Source: Ruminiclostridium sp. (GTDB taxonomy: Bacteria > Bacillota > Clostridia > Oscillospirales > Oscillospiraceae). From it: a DNA stretch of 20,424 bases. The position numbers and the translations under genes are program-made. Positions 6,730 to 13,284 of this stretch are shown piece by piece; the first letter of the stretch is position 1, and every line of letters starts with the position of its first letter. The DNA lies in the NCBI GenBank assembly GCA_017560855.1, contig JAFZEB010000060.1:1-20424 (forward strand), in the 5' to 3' direction. The notes below the pieces were generated by a model that did not search any database, had not been told where the DNA came from, and worked only from the letters and a program-made list of their open reading frames with translations.

Positions 6730-6758
6730 AGTCTCTGGGATATGGGTATGCAGAGACT
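6730..6758 (-). promoter_or_regulatory. inverted repeat around a possible sigma-E -10 upstream of spoIVA
   Basis: AGTCTCTG (6730-6737) and CAGAGACT (6751-6758) form a perfect 8-bp inverted repeat with a 13-nt spacer. On the minus strand the spacer reads CATACCCATATCC, and CATACCCAT resembles the CATACA-T -10 element of sigma-E promoters. No good sigma-E -35 is visible at the right distance. The repeat starts 20 nt upstream of the spoIVA ATG, so it could be an operator or a leader hairpin. Confidence 0.35.
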
Positions 6759-6787
6759 GGCTGCGGTAGAACACAGGTCGTTCAGTT

Positions 6788-6858
6788 CCCCTCATCCGCC
6801 CCTTTCGGGGCACCTTCTCCCCAGGGAGAAGCTGTCTGCGAAGCAGACTGATGAGGGG
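6788..6858 (+). repeat. structured intergenic repeat, copy B (short form)
   Basis: This 71-bp copy lies between the divergent spoIVA and GTPase-RNase genes. The ends are CCCCTCATC and GATGAGGGG. It keeps the first hairpin (CCCC/GGGG), the CTTCTCCC/GGGAGAAG hairpin and the last hairpin (GTCTGC/GCAGAC), but lacks the middle section found in copies A and C. The last hairpin differs from the others at both arms while staying paired. Confidence 0.85.
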
Positions 6859-6864
6859 CCCCCC

Positions 6865-6893
6865 TTCCACAACGGTTCTTTCTATGCTATAAT
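6865..6893 (+). promoter_or_regulatory. sigma-A promoter of the GTPase-RNase fusion gene
   Basis: A perfect TATAAT at 6888-6893 has TTCCAC (6865-6870) 17 nt upstream. The -35 matches the consensus poorly. It starts 7 nt after the end of repeat copy B and gives a leader of about 24 nt to the ATG at 6924. Confidence 0.6.
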
Positions 6894-6923
6894 ATATTTT
6901 TACCTTACCCTGAGGTGATTTGT

Positions 6924-9512
6924 ATGAAACGACTTGTTATCGGTATCCTGGCTCACGTAGACGCGGGCAAGACCACCCTCTCCGAGGCCCTGCTCTACGC
7001 CGCCGGCACCATCCAGAAGCTGGGCCGGGTGGACCACCGGGATTCCTATTTAGATACCCACGCCCTGGAACGGGCCAGGGGCATTACCATCTTCTCCAAG
7101 CAGGCCATCTTCCAGACCCCCGACCTGTCGGTGACCCTTCTGGACACCCCCGGTCACGTGGACTTCTCTGCTGAGATGGAACGGACCCTGCAAGTGCTGG
7201 ACTACGCCATCCTGGTCATCAGCGGCACCGACGGGGTCCAGGCCCACACCGAGACCCTGTGGCGGCTCCTGCGGCGGAACCAGATCCCCACCTTTATTTT
7301 TGTCACCAAGATGGACCTGCCCACCAACGGGGCCACCCGGCTCATGACCGACCTGCGCAAGCACCTGGACGAGGGCTGCGTGGACTTCACCCACCGGGGG
7401 GAGGACTGGCTGGAGACCATCGCCCTCCGGGAGGAAGCCCTCCTGGACAAGTACCTGGAGGAGGGGACCCTCCCCACCCGGGACATCTCCGGCCTCATCC
7501 GTCTGGGCAAGCTCTTCCCGGTCTTCTTCGGGGCCGCCCTGAAGATGGACGGGGTGGAGGAGTTCCTGGACGGTCTCACGGAGTTTACAGAAAATCCCGT
7601 TTATCCCGAGGACTTCGGCGCACGGGTCTTTAAGATCGCCCGGGACCCCCAGGGGGGCCGACTGACCTATGTGAAGGTCACCGGCGGTTCCCTCAAGGTC
7701 CGTTCCCCCCTGGAATACTACCCCATGCGGGGGGAGGACACAGTGGAGGAAAAGGTCACCCAGGTCCGCCTGTACTCCGGCAATAAGTTTGATGCCATTG
7801 AGGTGGCCAAGGCCGGCCAGATCTGCGCCCTCACCGGCCTCACCCAGACCTATCCCGGTCAGGGCCTGGGCCACGAGTCCCCGGCGGCCCCTCCCCTCCT
7901 GGAGCCCGTCCTCACCTACCGTCTGGTCCTGCCCGAGGGCTGTGACCCCCAGGTGATGCTCCCTAAGCTCCGTCTGCTGGAGGAGGAGGACCCCATGCTG
8001 TCCATCCTCTGGGACCCCCACACCCGGGAGATCCACGCCCGGCTCATGGGTCAGGTCCAGATCGAGGTCCTCAAGAGTCTGATTTCGGAACGGTTCGACG
8101 TGGAGGTGGAAGTGGACGAGGGCCGCATCCTGTACAAGGAGACCATCGCCGACACCGTGGAGGGCGTTGGCCATTTCGAGCCCCTCCGCCACTACGCCGA
8201 GGTTCATCTCATCCTGGAACCCCTGGAACAGGGCCAGGGGCTGGTCTTCGACGCCCACTGCTCAGAAGACCTGCTGGACCGGAACTGGCAGCGGCTCATC
8301 CTCACCCATTTGGAGGAACGGTCCCACCTGGGCGTCCTCACCGGCTCCCCCATCACCGACATGAAGATCACCCTGGCGGCAGGCCGGGCCCACCTGAAGC
8401 ACACCGAGGGCGGCGACTTCCGTCAGGCCACCTACCGTGCCGTCCGGCAGGGCCTCATGCAGGCCAAGAGCGTCCTGCTGGAGCCCTGGTACGAGTTCCG
8501 TCTGGACCTGCCCGCCGAGCAGCTGGGCCGGGCCATCAGCGACCTGCAGGCCATGTCCGGCACCTTCTCTTCCCCAGAGAGTGACGGAGAGCGGGCCATC
8601 CTCACGGGTACGGCTCCGGTCTCTGCCATGAAGGACTACCCCCTGGAGGTGGCGGCCTACACCCATGGCCGGGGCCGGTTCTCCTGCTCCCTCCACGGCT
8701 ACGCCCCCTGCCACAACCAGAAGCAGGTGGTGGAGGCCATGGGCTACCAGCCGGAGGCCGACCTGGACCACACCCCCGACTCGGTCTTCTGCGCCCACGG
8801 GGCGGGCTTCACCGTCAAGTGGGACAAGGTCCCGGAGTACATGCACCTGGAAAGCTGCCTCCGCCCCGACCGCAAGCCCGAAGATGAGCCGGTGGTCCCC
8901 CGGGTCTTCACCAAGAACTTGGACATCGACGAGAAGGAGCTGGAGGCCATCTTCGAGCGGACCTTCGGCCCCATCAAGGACCGGACCCGCCAGTTCCTGA
9001 ACCAGAAGAACACCTCGGTGCCCAAGCGGACCATTGCGCCCCCCAAGCAGCAGTACCTCATCGTGGACGGCTACAACATCATCTTCGCCTGGGAGGAGCT
9101 GAAAGACATCGCCCGGGACAACCTGGATGCCGCCCGCCAGCGGCTGCTGGATATCCTGAGCAACTACTGCGGCTACAAGAAGTGCCGCCTGGTGGTGGTC
9201 TTTGACGGCTACAAGGTCAAGGGCGGCCAGGGCAGCCAGTCGGACTACCACAACATCCACGTGGTCTACACCAAGCAGGACGAGACCGGCGACATGTTCA
9301 TCGAGAAGCTGGTGACCGACATCGGCAAGAACTACTCTGTTCGGGTGGCCTCCTCCGACGGTCTCATCCAGCTCACCGCCCTCCGGGCCGGTGTCCTGCG
9401 CATCTCCGCCCAGGAACTGTGGCGGGAGGTGGAGTTCGTGGGCAAGCAGATCGACCAGATGGTCCACGCCCTGAACCGGAAGGGCAATCTGGTGGATGGG
9501 CCCAAAGAGTGA
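6924..9512 (+). CDS. Tet(M)/EF-G-like GTPase fused to a C-terminal NYN (YacP/Rae1-like) RNase domain
   Basis: The 862-residue protein has two parts. Residues 1 to about 660 follow the layout of EF-G-like ribosomal-protection GTPases: G1 AHVDAGKT (10-17), RGITI switch I (52-56), DTPGHVDF (74-81) with the catalytic His78, and G4 TKMD (128-131, in place of NKxD), then the later translation-factor domains. Residues from about 708 to 862 form a NYN nuclease domain like B. subtilis YacP/Rae1: VDGYN (D715), VVFDG (D761), TKQDETGD (D786, D790) and SSDG (D812) align with the corresponding motifs there. Rae1 is known to cut mRNA in the ribosomal A site. The Tet(M)-like half should bind the same site, so I infer a ribosome-directed nuclease or rescue factor; tetracycline resistance is not shown. 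ATG 6924 was chosen for its GAGGTG site. Codon use matches the neighbours. Confidence 0.9.
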   Translation: MKRLVIGILAHVDAGKTTLSEALLYAAGTIQKLGRVDHRDSYLDTHALERARGITIFSKQAIFQTPDLSVTLLDTPGHVDFSAEMERTLQVLDYAILVISGTDGVQAHTETLWRLLRRNQIPTFIFVTKMDLPTNGATRLMTDLRKHLDEGCVDFTHRGEDWLETIALREEALLDKYLEEGTLPTRDISGLIRLGKLFPVFFGAALKMDGVEEFLDGLTEFTENPVYPEDFGARVFKIARDPQGGRLTYVKVTGGSLKVRSPLEYYPMRGEDTVEEKVTQVRLYSGNKFDAIEVAKAGQICALTGLTQTYPGQGLGHESPAAPPLLEPVLTYRLVLPEGCDPQVMLPKLRLLEEEDPMLSILWDPHTREIHARLMGQVQIEVLKSLISERFDVEVEVDEGRILYKETIADTVEGVGHFEPLRHYAEVHLILEPLEQGQGLVFDAHCSEDLLDRNWQRLILTHLEERSHLGVLTGSPITDMKITLAAGRAHLKHTEGGDFRQATYRAVRQGLMQAKSVLLEPWYEFRLDLPAEQLGRAISDLQAMSGTFSSPESDGERAILTGTAPVSAMKDYPLEVAAYTHGRGRFSCSLHGYAPCHNQKQVVEAMGYQPEADLDHTPDSVFCAHGAGFTVKWDKVPEYMHLESCLRPDRKPEDEPVVPRVFTKNLDIDEKELEAIFERTFGPIKDRTRQFLNQKNTSVPKRTIAPPKQQYLIVDGYNIIFAWEELKDIARDNLDAARQRLLDILSNYCGYKKCRLVVVFDGYKVKGGQGSQSDYHNIHVVYTKQDETGDMFIEKLVTDIGKNYSVRVASSDGLIQLTALRAGVLRISAQELWREVEFVGKQIDQMVHALNRKGNLVDGPKE

Positions 9513-9528
9513 GTCCCTCTGCATGTCG

Positions 9529-9648
9529 CCCTCATCCGTCTCGCCTTACGGCGAGCCACCTTCTCCCCCGGGAGAAGGCTTCCCATGCAGGCAGCGACAA
9601 GGATTCTCCCTGAGGGAGAAGCTGTCACCGCAGGTGACTGATGAGGGG
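9529..9648 (+). repeat. structured intergenic repeat, copy C (long form)
   Basis: This 120-bp copy follows the GTPase-RNase gene by 16 nt. Its ends are CCCTCATC and GATGAGGGG. The hairpins, in order, are CTCGCC/GGCGAG, CCTTCTCCC/GGGAGAAGG, TTCTCCC/GGGAGAA and GTCACC/GGTGAC. The first hairpin has a different arm sequence from copies A and B yet still pairs. No other terminator is visible for the upstream gene, so the repeat may end its transcript. Confidence 0.85.
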
Positions 9649-9727
9649 ACGTTTCCGGATTCCCCTGTTTTAGAAATCCCATTTCTCCCTCTCTCCGCCC
9701 CTATAGGGAGAACAGGCAAAGATTCTC

Positions 9728-9761
9728 GGTTATTCTTCTCAGGTTATTTCCTTCGGTTATT
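9728..9761 (+). repeat. three spaced GGTTATT repeats (iteron-like)
   Basis: GGTTATT occurs at 9728-9734, 9742-9748 and 9755-9761, with start-to-start distances of 14 and 13 nt; the flanks are partly alike (TCGGTTATT in the first and third). A related AGGTTAT precedes the DnaA-box-like site at 9858. The remaining sequence from 9649 to 9814 is AT-rich, carries small dyads (GCGCA..TGCGC, ATGCG..CGCAT) and shows no gene. Confidence 0.4.
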
Positions 9762-9814
9762 AGGCGCACATTTTTATGCGCAAGCCTGCACAAATTCATG
9801 CGAAACCCCGCATA

Positions 9815-10216
9815 TTATGATGCGTCAGCCATGTCGGCCCGTACTGTTTCCACCAGGTTATCCACAGAACCTGTGGGAACCCACAGGAAGATCTCGTTGG
9901 GATGCTTGAATCCCTTGTTGACCCGTTTGATGAGACCGTGGTCCTCCAAAGACTTCATGACCCGTCTGGCACTTCCCTCAGACTGCCCAAGATACTGGGC
10001 CATATTTTCCGTGGCAAAATGGACATACACCCGTCCCCGCTCATCCGTCCAGCTGTTCTTCTGGGACAGGTTGGCCCGGTCTAATAGCAGGGCGTAGACC
10101 ACCATGGCGGTGGGGGAGATGTTCAGCTTCAAAAGCTCCTTGGGCAGGGCTAAGTACCGGGTCAGCTTGGTTTCCCGCCGGAAGGGGACCAGCTTGACCC
10201 CCTGGTTTTCGATCAT
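9815..10216 (-). CDS. RepA_N-domain (replication initiator protein A-like) protein
   Basis: The 133-residue protein matches the N-terminal domain of RepA_N plasmid initiators: YLALPKELLKL, then VVYALLLDRANLSQKNSWTD and RGRVYVHFATENMAQYLG, then a winged-HTH ending in SLEDHGLIKRV. It is essentially only that domain; plasmid initiators are two to three times longer and carry a second domain. It may be a shortened plasmid or element relic, or a domesticated DNA-binding regulator. The ATG at 10216 is preceded by AGGAGG at 8 nt, better than an upstream in-frame TTG. Iteron-like repeats lie downstream, a perfect palindrome lies about 45 nt upstream, and TTATCCACA, the DnaA-box consensus, lies inside its 3' end. 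No mobilisation or partition genes are next to it. Confidence 0.8.
   Translation of the reverse strand: MIENQGVKLVPFRRETKLTRYLALPKELLKLNISPTAMVVYALLLDRANLSQKNSWTDERGRVYVHFATENMAQYLGQSEGSARRVMKSLEDHGLIKRVNKGFKHPNEIFLWVPTGSVDNLVETVRADMADAS
9858..9866 (+). promoter_or_regulatory. DnaA-box consensus sequence inside the RepA_N-type gene
   Basis: TTATCCACA (9858-9866) matches the DnaA box consensus exactly. It runs into alternating dyads CCACAG/CTGTGG/CCACAG (9862-9887). It also encodes part of the protein, and a 9-mer can occur by chance, so function is uncertain. Confidence 0.3.
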
Positions 10217-10258
10217 AGGCAAAACCTCCTTCTATATATAGGCGAAAAACCGGGGTTT

Positions 10259-10278
10259 CGTGTACGCAAACGTACACG
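10259..10278. promoter_or_regulatory. perfect palindrome upstream of the RepA_N-type gene (possible operator)
   Basis: CGTGTACG (10259-10266) and CGTACACG (10271-10278) are perfect 8-bp inverted arms around CAAA. The site is 43 nt upstream of the ATG at 10216, and a minus-strand TATATA lies between. No T-run follows the arms as a terminator would need. An operator or binding site for the gene's own product is the likeliest reading. Confidence 0.5.
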
Positions 10279-10279
10279 T

Positions 10280-10337
10280 TTCAAAAAATAAAAATGTAAA
10301 ATAAAATCCCCCTCCGTCCTTTGGGACAGAGGGGGAT
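10280..10337 (-). terminator. intrinsic terminator of the EF-G paralogue
   Basis: A stem of about 14 bp with one mismatch (ATCCCCCTC.GTCC with GGAC.GAGGGGGAT, 10306-10337) encloses a 4-nt loop. On the minus strand it is followed by TTTTATTTTACATTTTTA, about 25 nt after the EF-G stop. Confidence 0.9.
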
Positions 10338-10361
10338 GATTTTATACACGGAAAGGGGAGA

Positions 10362-12437
10362 TTAGGCCTCTTCCATTGCCTTTGCGTCTTCGATGGCCTT
10401 GTCGCGTGCTGCGGGAGGTGCTTCCTCGTAGCGGACGAACTCGAAGGTGAAGGAACCACGGCTCTGGGTCAGGGAGCGCAGGTCGATGGCGTAAGAGGTC
10501 ATCTCAGCCATGGGGACTTCAGCTTCCAGGACCTGCTCGCCGTCAGCGGTGGGGTTCATACCCATCACGCGGCCGCGGCGCTTGTTCAGGTCGCCCATGA
10601 CGTCGCCCAGGTAGCTGTCGGGAATGGTGACCTTCAGGGCACCGATGGGCTCCAGAATGGTGGGGTTGGCGTTTGCGATGCCTTCCTTGTAAGCCAGCTG
10701 AGCAGCGGTACGGAATGCCATTTCGTTGGAGTCAACGGGGTGGTAGGAACCGTCGAACAGGGTAGCCTTCAGGCCGACCAGGGGATAGCCTGCCAGGACG
10801 CCCTTGGTAGCTGCGTCACGGATGCCCTTCTCAACTGCGGGGAAGAAGTTCTTGGGAACGGAGCCGCCGAAGACCTCTTCGCAGAAGACCACATCTTCGG
10901 TCTCGTACTGGGGCTCGAAGCGGATCTTAACATCACCGAACTGGCCGGAACCGCCGGTCTGCTTCTTGTGACGGCCGTGTGCTTCCACCTTCTTCTTGAT
11001 GGTCTCACGGTAGGGGACACGATAAGCGCTCAGCTCAGCCTCAACGCCGAAGCGGGACTTCAGGCGGGAGACCAGAACGTCCAGCTGCATGTCGCCGGCG
11101 CCGGACAGAACCACCTGACGGGTCTCAGCGTTGTTGACCACGGTGAAGGTGGGATCTTCCTCGTTCATACGAGCCAGACCAGCTGCGACCTTGTCGTCCT
11201 GGCCGCGGGTCTTGGGAGCGATTGCCTTGGAGTAGCAGGGAGCTGCGAAGGGGATGCCCTTCAGAGCGACCACCTTACGAGGATCACACAGGGTGTCGCC
11301 GGTCTTGACCTTGTCCATCTTGCCGATGGCGCCGATGTCGCCGCAGGTCAGTTCCTTGACTTCCTCTGCCTTCTTACCGGTCATCTTGTACAGACGGCCC
11401 AGCTTCTCGGTGTCGCCGGTGCGGGCGTTGACCAGAGCCAGGTCGGAGGTGATAACGCCGGACAGGACCTTGATCATGGAGTACTTGCCGTACTGATCGG
11501 AGATGGTCTTGAAGACGAAAGCGGTGGGCACGCCGCCGGGGGAGACGACGAACTCTTCGGTGGTCTCACCGTCTGCCAGGGTAGCCTTGTGGAAGTTGCC
11601 TTCCATGGGGTTGGGCAGCAGGTCGACGATATAGTCCATCAGCATCAGGGAGCCGATGCAGTTGACAGCGGAGCCGAACAGGACGGGGAACATGGACAGG
11701 TCGCGGACGCCCTGACGCAGGCCGTTGATCATTTCGGGGTAGGTGAAGTCCTCGCCGCCGAAGTACTTGTCCATCATCTCTTCGGAGGTCTCAGCGACAG
11801 CTTCCTTCAGAGCCTCGTTGAACTCAGCAACGACGGATTCCTTCTCGGGGGGGATAGCAACCTCGACACGCTTGTAGTTCTGCAGCTCGTAAGCACGCTT
11901 GTTCAGGGGGTCGATCAGGCCGGTGGTCACCTTGCCTGCGTCCCACATGGGAACCACGATGGGAGCGATCTTGTTGCCGTAGCGCTCACGCAGAGCGTTG
12001 AAGGTAGCGTTGTAGTCGCTGTTGTCTTCGTCGGTCTTGGAGACGTAGATGAAGCGGGGCATGTTGCGCTCTTCGCAGTACTTCCAAACCTTCTCGAAGC
12101 CGACGGAGATGCCGTCCTTGGCGGAGCAGACGATGATAGCTGCGTCAGAAGCACGCAGAGCTTCCATGACCTCACCGGAGAAGTCGAATGCGCCGGGGGT
12201 GTCCAGCAGGTTGATCTTGCAGCCCTTGTACTCGATGGGAGCCACTGCGGTGGAGATGGAGATCTGGCGGCGGATCTCTTCTGCGTCGTAGTCGCAGACA
12301 GTGTTGCCGTCGGCGCTCTTGCCCATACGGCTGATGGCACCGGTCATGAACAGCAGGCTCTCAGCCAGAGCGGTCTTGCCGCTGCCACTGTGACCCAGCA
12401 GGCACACGTTACGGATATTTTGCACGGAATAACTCAT
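10362..12437 (-). CDS. elongation factor G paralogue (EF-G-like translational GTPase)
   Basis: The 691-residue protein has the full EF-G layout, including the domain IV signature TGGSGQFGDVKIRFEP and the C-terminal RGRVMGM region. The G domain is of the divergent paralogue type: G1 GHSGSGKT (15-22), RRQISISTAVAPIEY for switch I, DTPGAFDF (79-86) and SKTD (133-136) for NKxD. The histidine that activates GTP hydrolysis in canonical EF-G is Ala83 here. I therefore doubt that it is the main translocase; related paralogues are reported to be slow or non-hydrolysing GTPases with roles in recycling or stress. The ATG at 12435-12437 is supported by AAGGAG. Codon use leans to GCT, GGT, CGT and AAG, unlike the neighbours, which suggests strong expression. 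It has its own promoter and terminator, so it is monocistronic. Confidence 0.93.
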   Translation of the reverse strand: MSYSVQNIRNVCLLGHSGSGKTALAESLLFMTGAISRMGKSADGNTVCDYDAEEIRRQISISTAVAPIEYKGCKINLLDTPGAFDFSGEVMEALRASDAAIIVCSAKDGISVGFEKVWKYCEERNMPRFIYVSKTDEDNSDYNATFNALRERYGNKIAPIVVPMWDAGKVTTGLIDPLNKRAYELQNYKRVEVAIPPEKESVVAEFNEALKEAVAETSEEMMDKYFGGEDFTYPEMINGLRQGVRDLSMFPVLFGSAVNCIGSLMLMDYIVDLLPNPMEGNFHKATLADGETTEEFVVSPGGVPTAFVFKTISDQYGKYSMIKVLSGVITSDLALVNARTGDTEKLGRLYKMTGKKAEEVKELTCGDIGAIGKMDKVKTGDTLCDPRKVVALKGIPFAAPCYSKAIAPKTRGQDDKVAAGLARMNEEDPTFTVVNNAETRQVVLSGAGDMQLDVLVSRLKSRFGVEAELSAYRVPYRETIKKKVEAHGRHKKQTGGSGQFGDVKIRFEPQYETEDVVFCEEVFGGSVPKNFFPAVEKGIRDAATKGVLAGYPLVGLKATLFDGSYHPVDSNEMAFRTAAQLAYKEGIANANPTILEPIGALKVTIPDSYLGDVMGDLNKRRGRVMGMNPTADGEQVLEAEVPMAEMTSYAIDLRSLTQSRGSFTFEFVRYEEAPPAARDKAIEDAKAMEEA

Positions 12438-12517
12438 ATCAATTCTCTCCTTATTTGCAAATTGGGGCGGGACATACATTCCCGTCCTCAAACGGGGATA
12501 TTATCGCCAATGGATAG

Positions 12518-12546
12518 AGTATACATCAATACTTCAAAGCTGACAA
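12518..12546 (-). promoter_or_regulatory. strong sigma-A promoter of the EF-G paralogue
   Basis: On the minus strand TTGTCA (12541-12546) and TATACT (12518-12523) are separated by exactly 17 nt. AT-rich sequence lies upstream like an UP element. The leader to the ATG is about 75 nt and contains a CCCGT/ACGGG hairpin. Confidence 0.85.
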
Positions 12547-12577
12547 CACATAAAATATATTTTTTACAAAAAAACAT

Positions 12578-12608
12578 GAAAAAAAGATAACGGAAATAGG
12601 CAATCCGT
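12578..12608 (-). terminator. probable terminator of the dusB-sigma-anti-sigma operon
   Basis: On the minus strand ACGGA and TCCGT (12590-12608) form a short 5-bp stem with a 9-nt loop, followed by TATCTTTTTTT. The stem is weak but lies just after the anti-sigma stop, and no better candidate is visible. Confidence 0.5.
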
Positions 12609-12612
12609 GATT

Positions 12613-13284
12613 TCAGGGGAGAGGAGTCTCCTCCACGGAGCCATTCGTGCAGGACACAGAGAACCGGATGACCTTTCCAGAGTCAGTTTTTTCCCCCAGA
12701 AAGACCCAGAAACCGCCCTCTTCCGGTGGGGTTCCGGGAGTGAGCTGCAGGGAAAGGTCTCTCTCTTCCAAATAATTATTCAGAAGTTCCAGTGCCTGGC
12801 CTTGGGTAAGGGACCCGGTATTTTGGCTCTGGCTTTCGGGTTCGGCCCGACTCGTCTCCGGGGCGGCGGCTGCCTCGCCCCCTTCGGCGGGGGCGGTATC
12901 CCCAGCGATGTCTGCTGCCGTTGGTGCTTCTGCGGCTTCGGTTTCTGCGGCATCGGAACCGCCAAAGGGCAGGACCTGGGGGGAGAGGGCCACGGCCAGC
13001 AGGACCACAGCGGCGGCACAGACACCGGCCAGCCAGGGACGTTTTTTCTTTGAGGGCTGGGCAGCCTTGTCTTCCAGCTGGGCCATGACTGCGGCGGCCA
13101 GGTGCTCGGGAGGGTCCAAAGAGAGGGCGCTCAACCGCTGGTGGAGGGCAGTCAGGTCCCGGTCCAGCTTCCGGCAGTCCGGGCACTGGGCCAGATGGGC
13201 TTCCAGAAGATGGGCATCCTCCGGGGTCAGTTCCCCGTCCAGCCGGGCGCTCAAGAGTTCTTCGCAGCGTTCACAGGAGATCAT
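12613..13284 (-). CDS. zinc-finger (zf-HC2) transmembrane anti-sigma factor
   Basis: The 223-residue protein starts with the anti-sigma zinc-finger layout: C4/C7 followed by H30-x3-C34-x2-C37 in LEAHLAQCPDC. One hydrophobic helix (about residues 83-103) follows a basic KKKRP stretch, so the zinc finger is cytoplasmic. Outside lies a low-complexity Ala/Glu/Pro linker (about 110-165) and a small C-terminal domain of about 55 residues (QALELLNNYLEERDL to the end) that I do not recognise. Family members bind and silence the cognate ECF sigma factor until an envelope signal frees it. The start overlaps the sigma stop by 4 nt (ATGA), which indicates coupling and a fixed stoichiometry. Confidence 0.92.
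   Translation of the reverse strand: MISCERCEELLSARLDGELTPEDAHLLEAHLAQCPDCRKLDRDLTALHQRLSALSLDPPEHLAAAVMAQLEDKAAQPSKKKRPWLAGVCAAAVVLLAVALSPQVLPFGGSDAAETEAAEAPTAADIAGDTAPAEGGEAAAAPETSRAEPESQSQNTGSLTQGQALELLNNYLEERDLSLQLTPGTPPEEGGFWVFLGEKTDSGKVIRFSVSCTNGSVEETPLP

Noticed and set aside
5160..6731. 523-codon plus-strand frame opposite spoIVA
   Set aside because: The length is explained by third-position G/C bias of spoIVA; the product is rich in Gly, His and Asp repeats with no recognisable domain.
6924..9512. Calling this gene a tetracycline-resistance determinant
   Set aside because: The GTPase half is only Tet(M)-like, the C-terminus carries a nuclease domain absent from Tet proteins, and there is no tet-type leader or mobile element next to it.
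4199..9648. CRISPR array made of the repeated GC-rich segments
   Set aside because: The copies are kilobases apart, have multi-hairpin structure and no spacers of even length, and no cas genes are present.
10740..12590. 616-codon plus-strand frame opposite the EF-G paralogue
   Set aside because: It is an antisense shadow of a clearly recognised gene and has no start signal.
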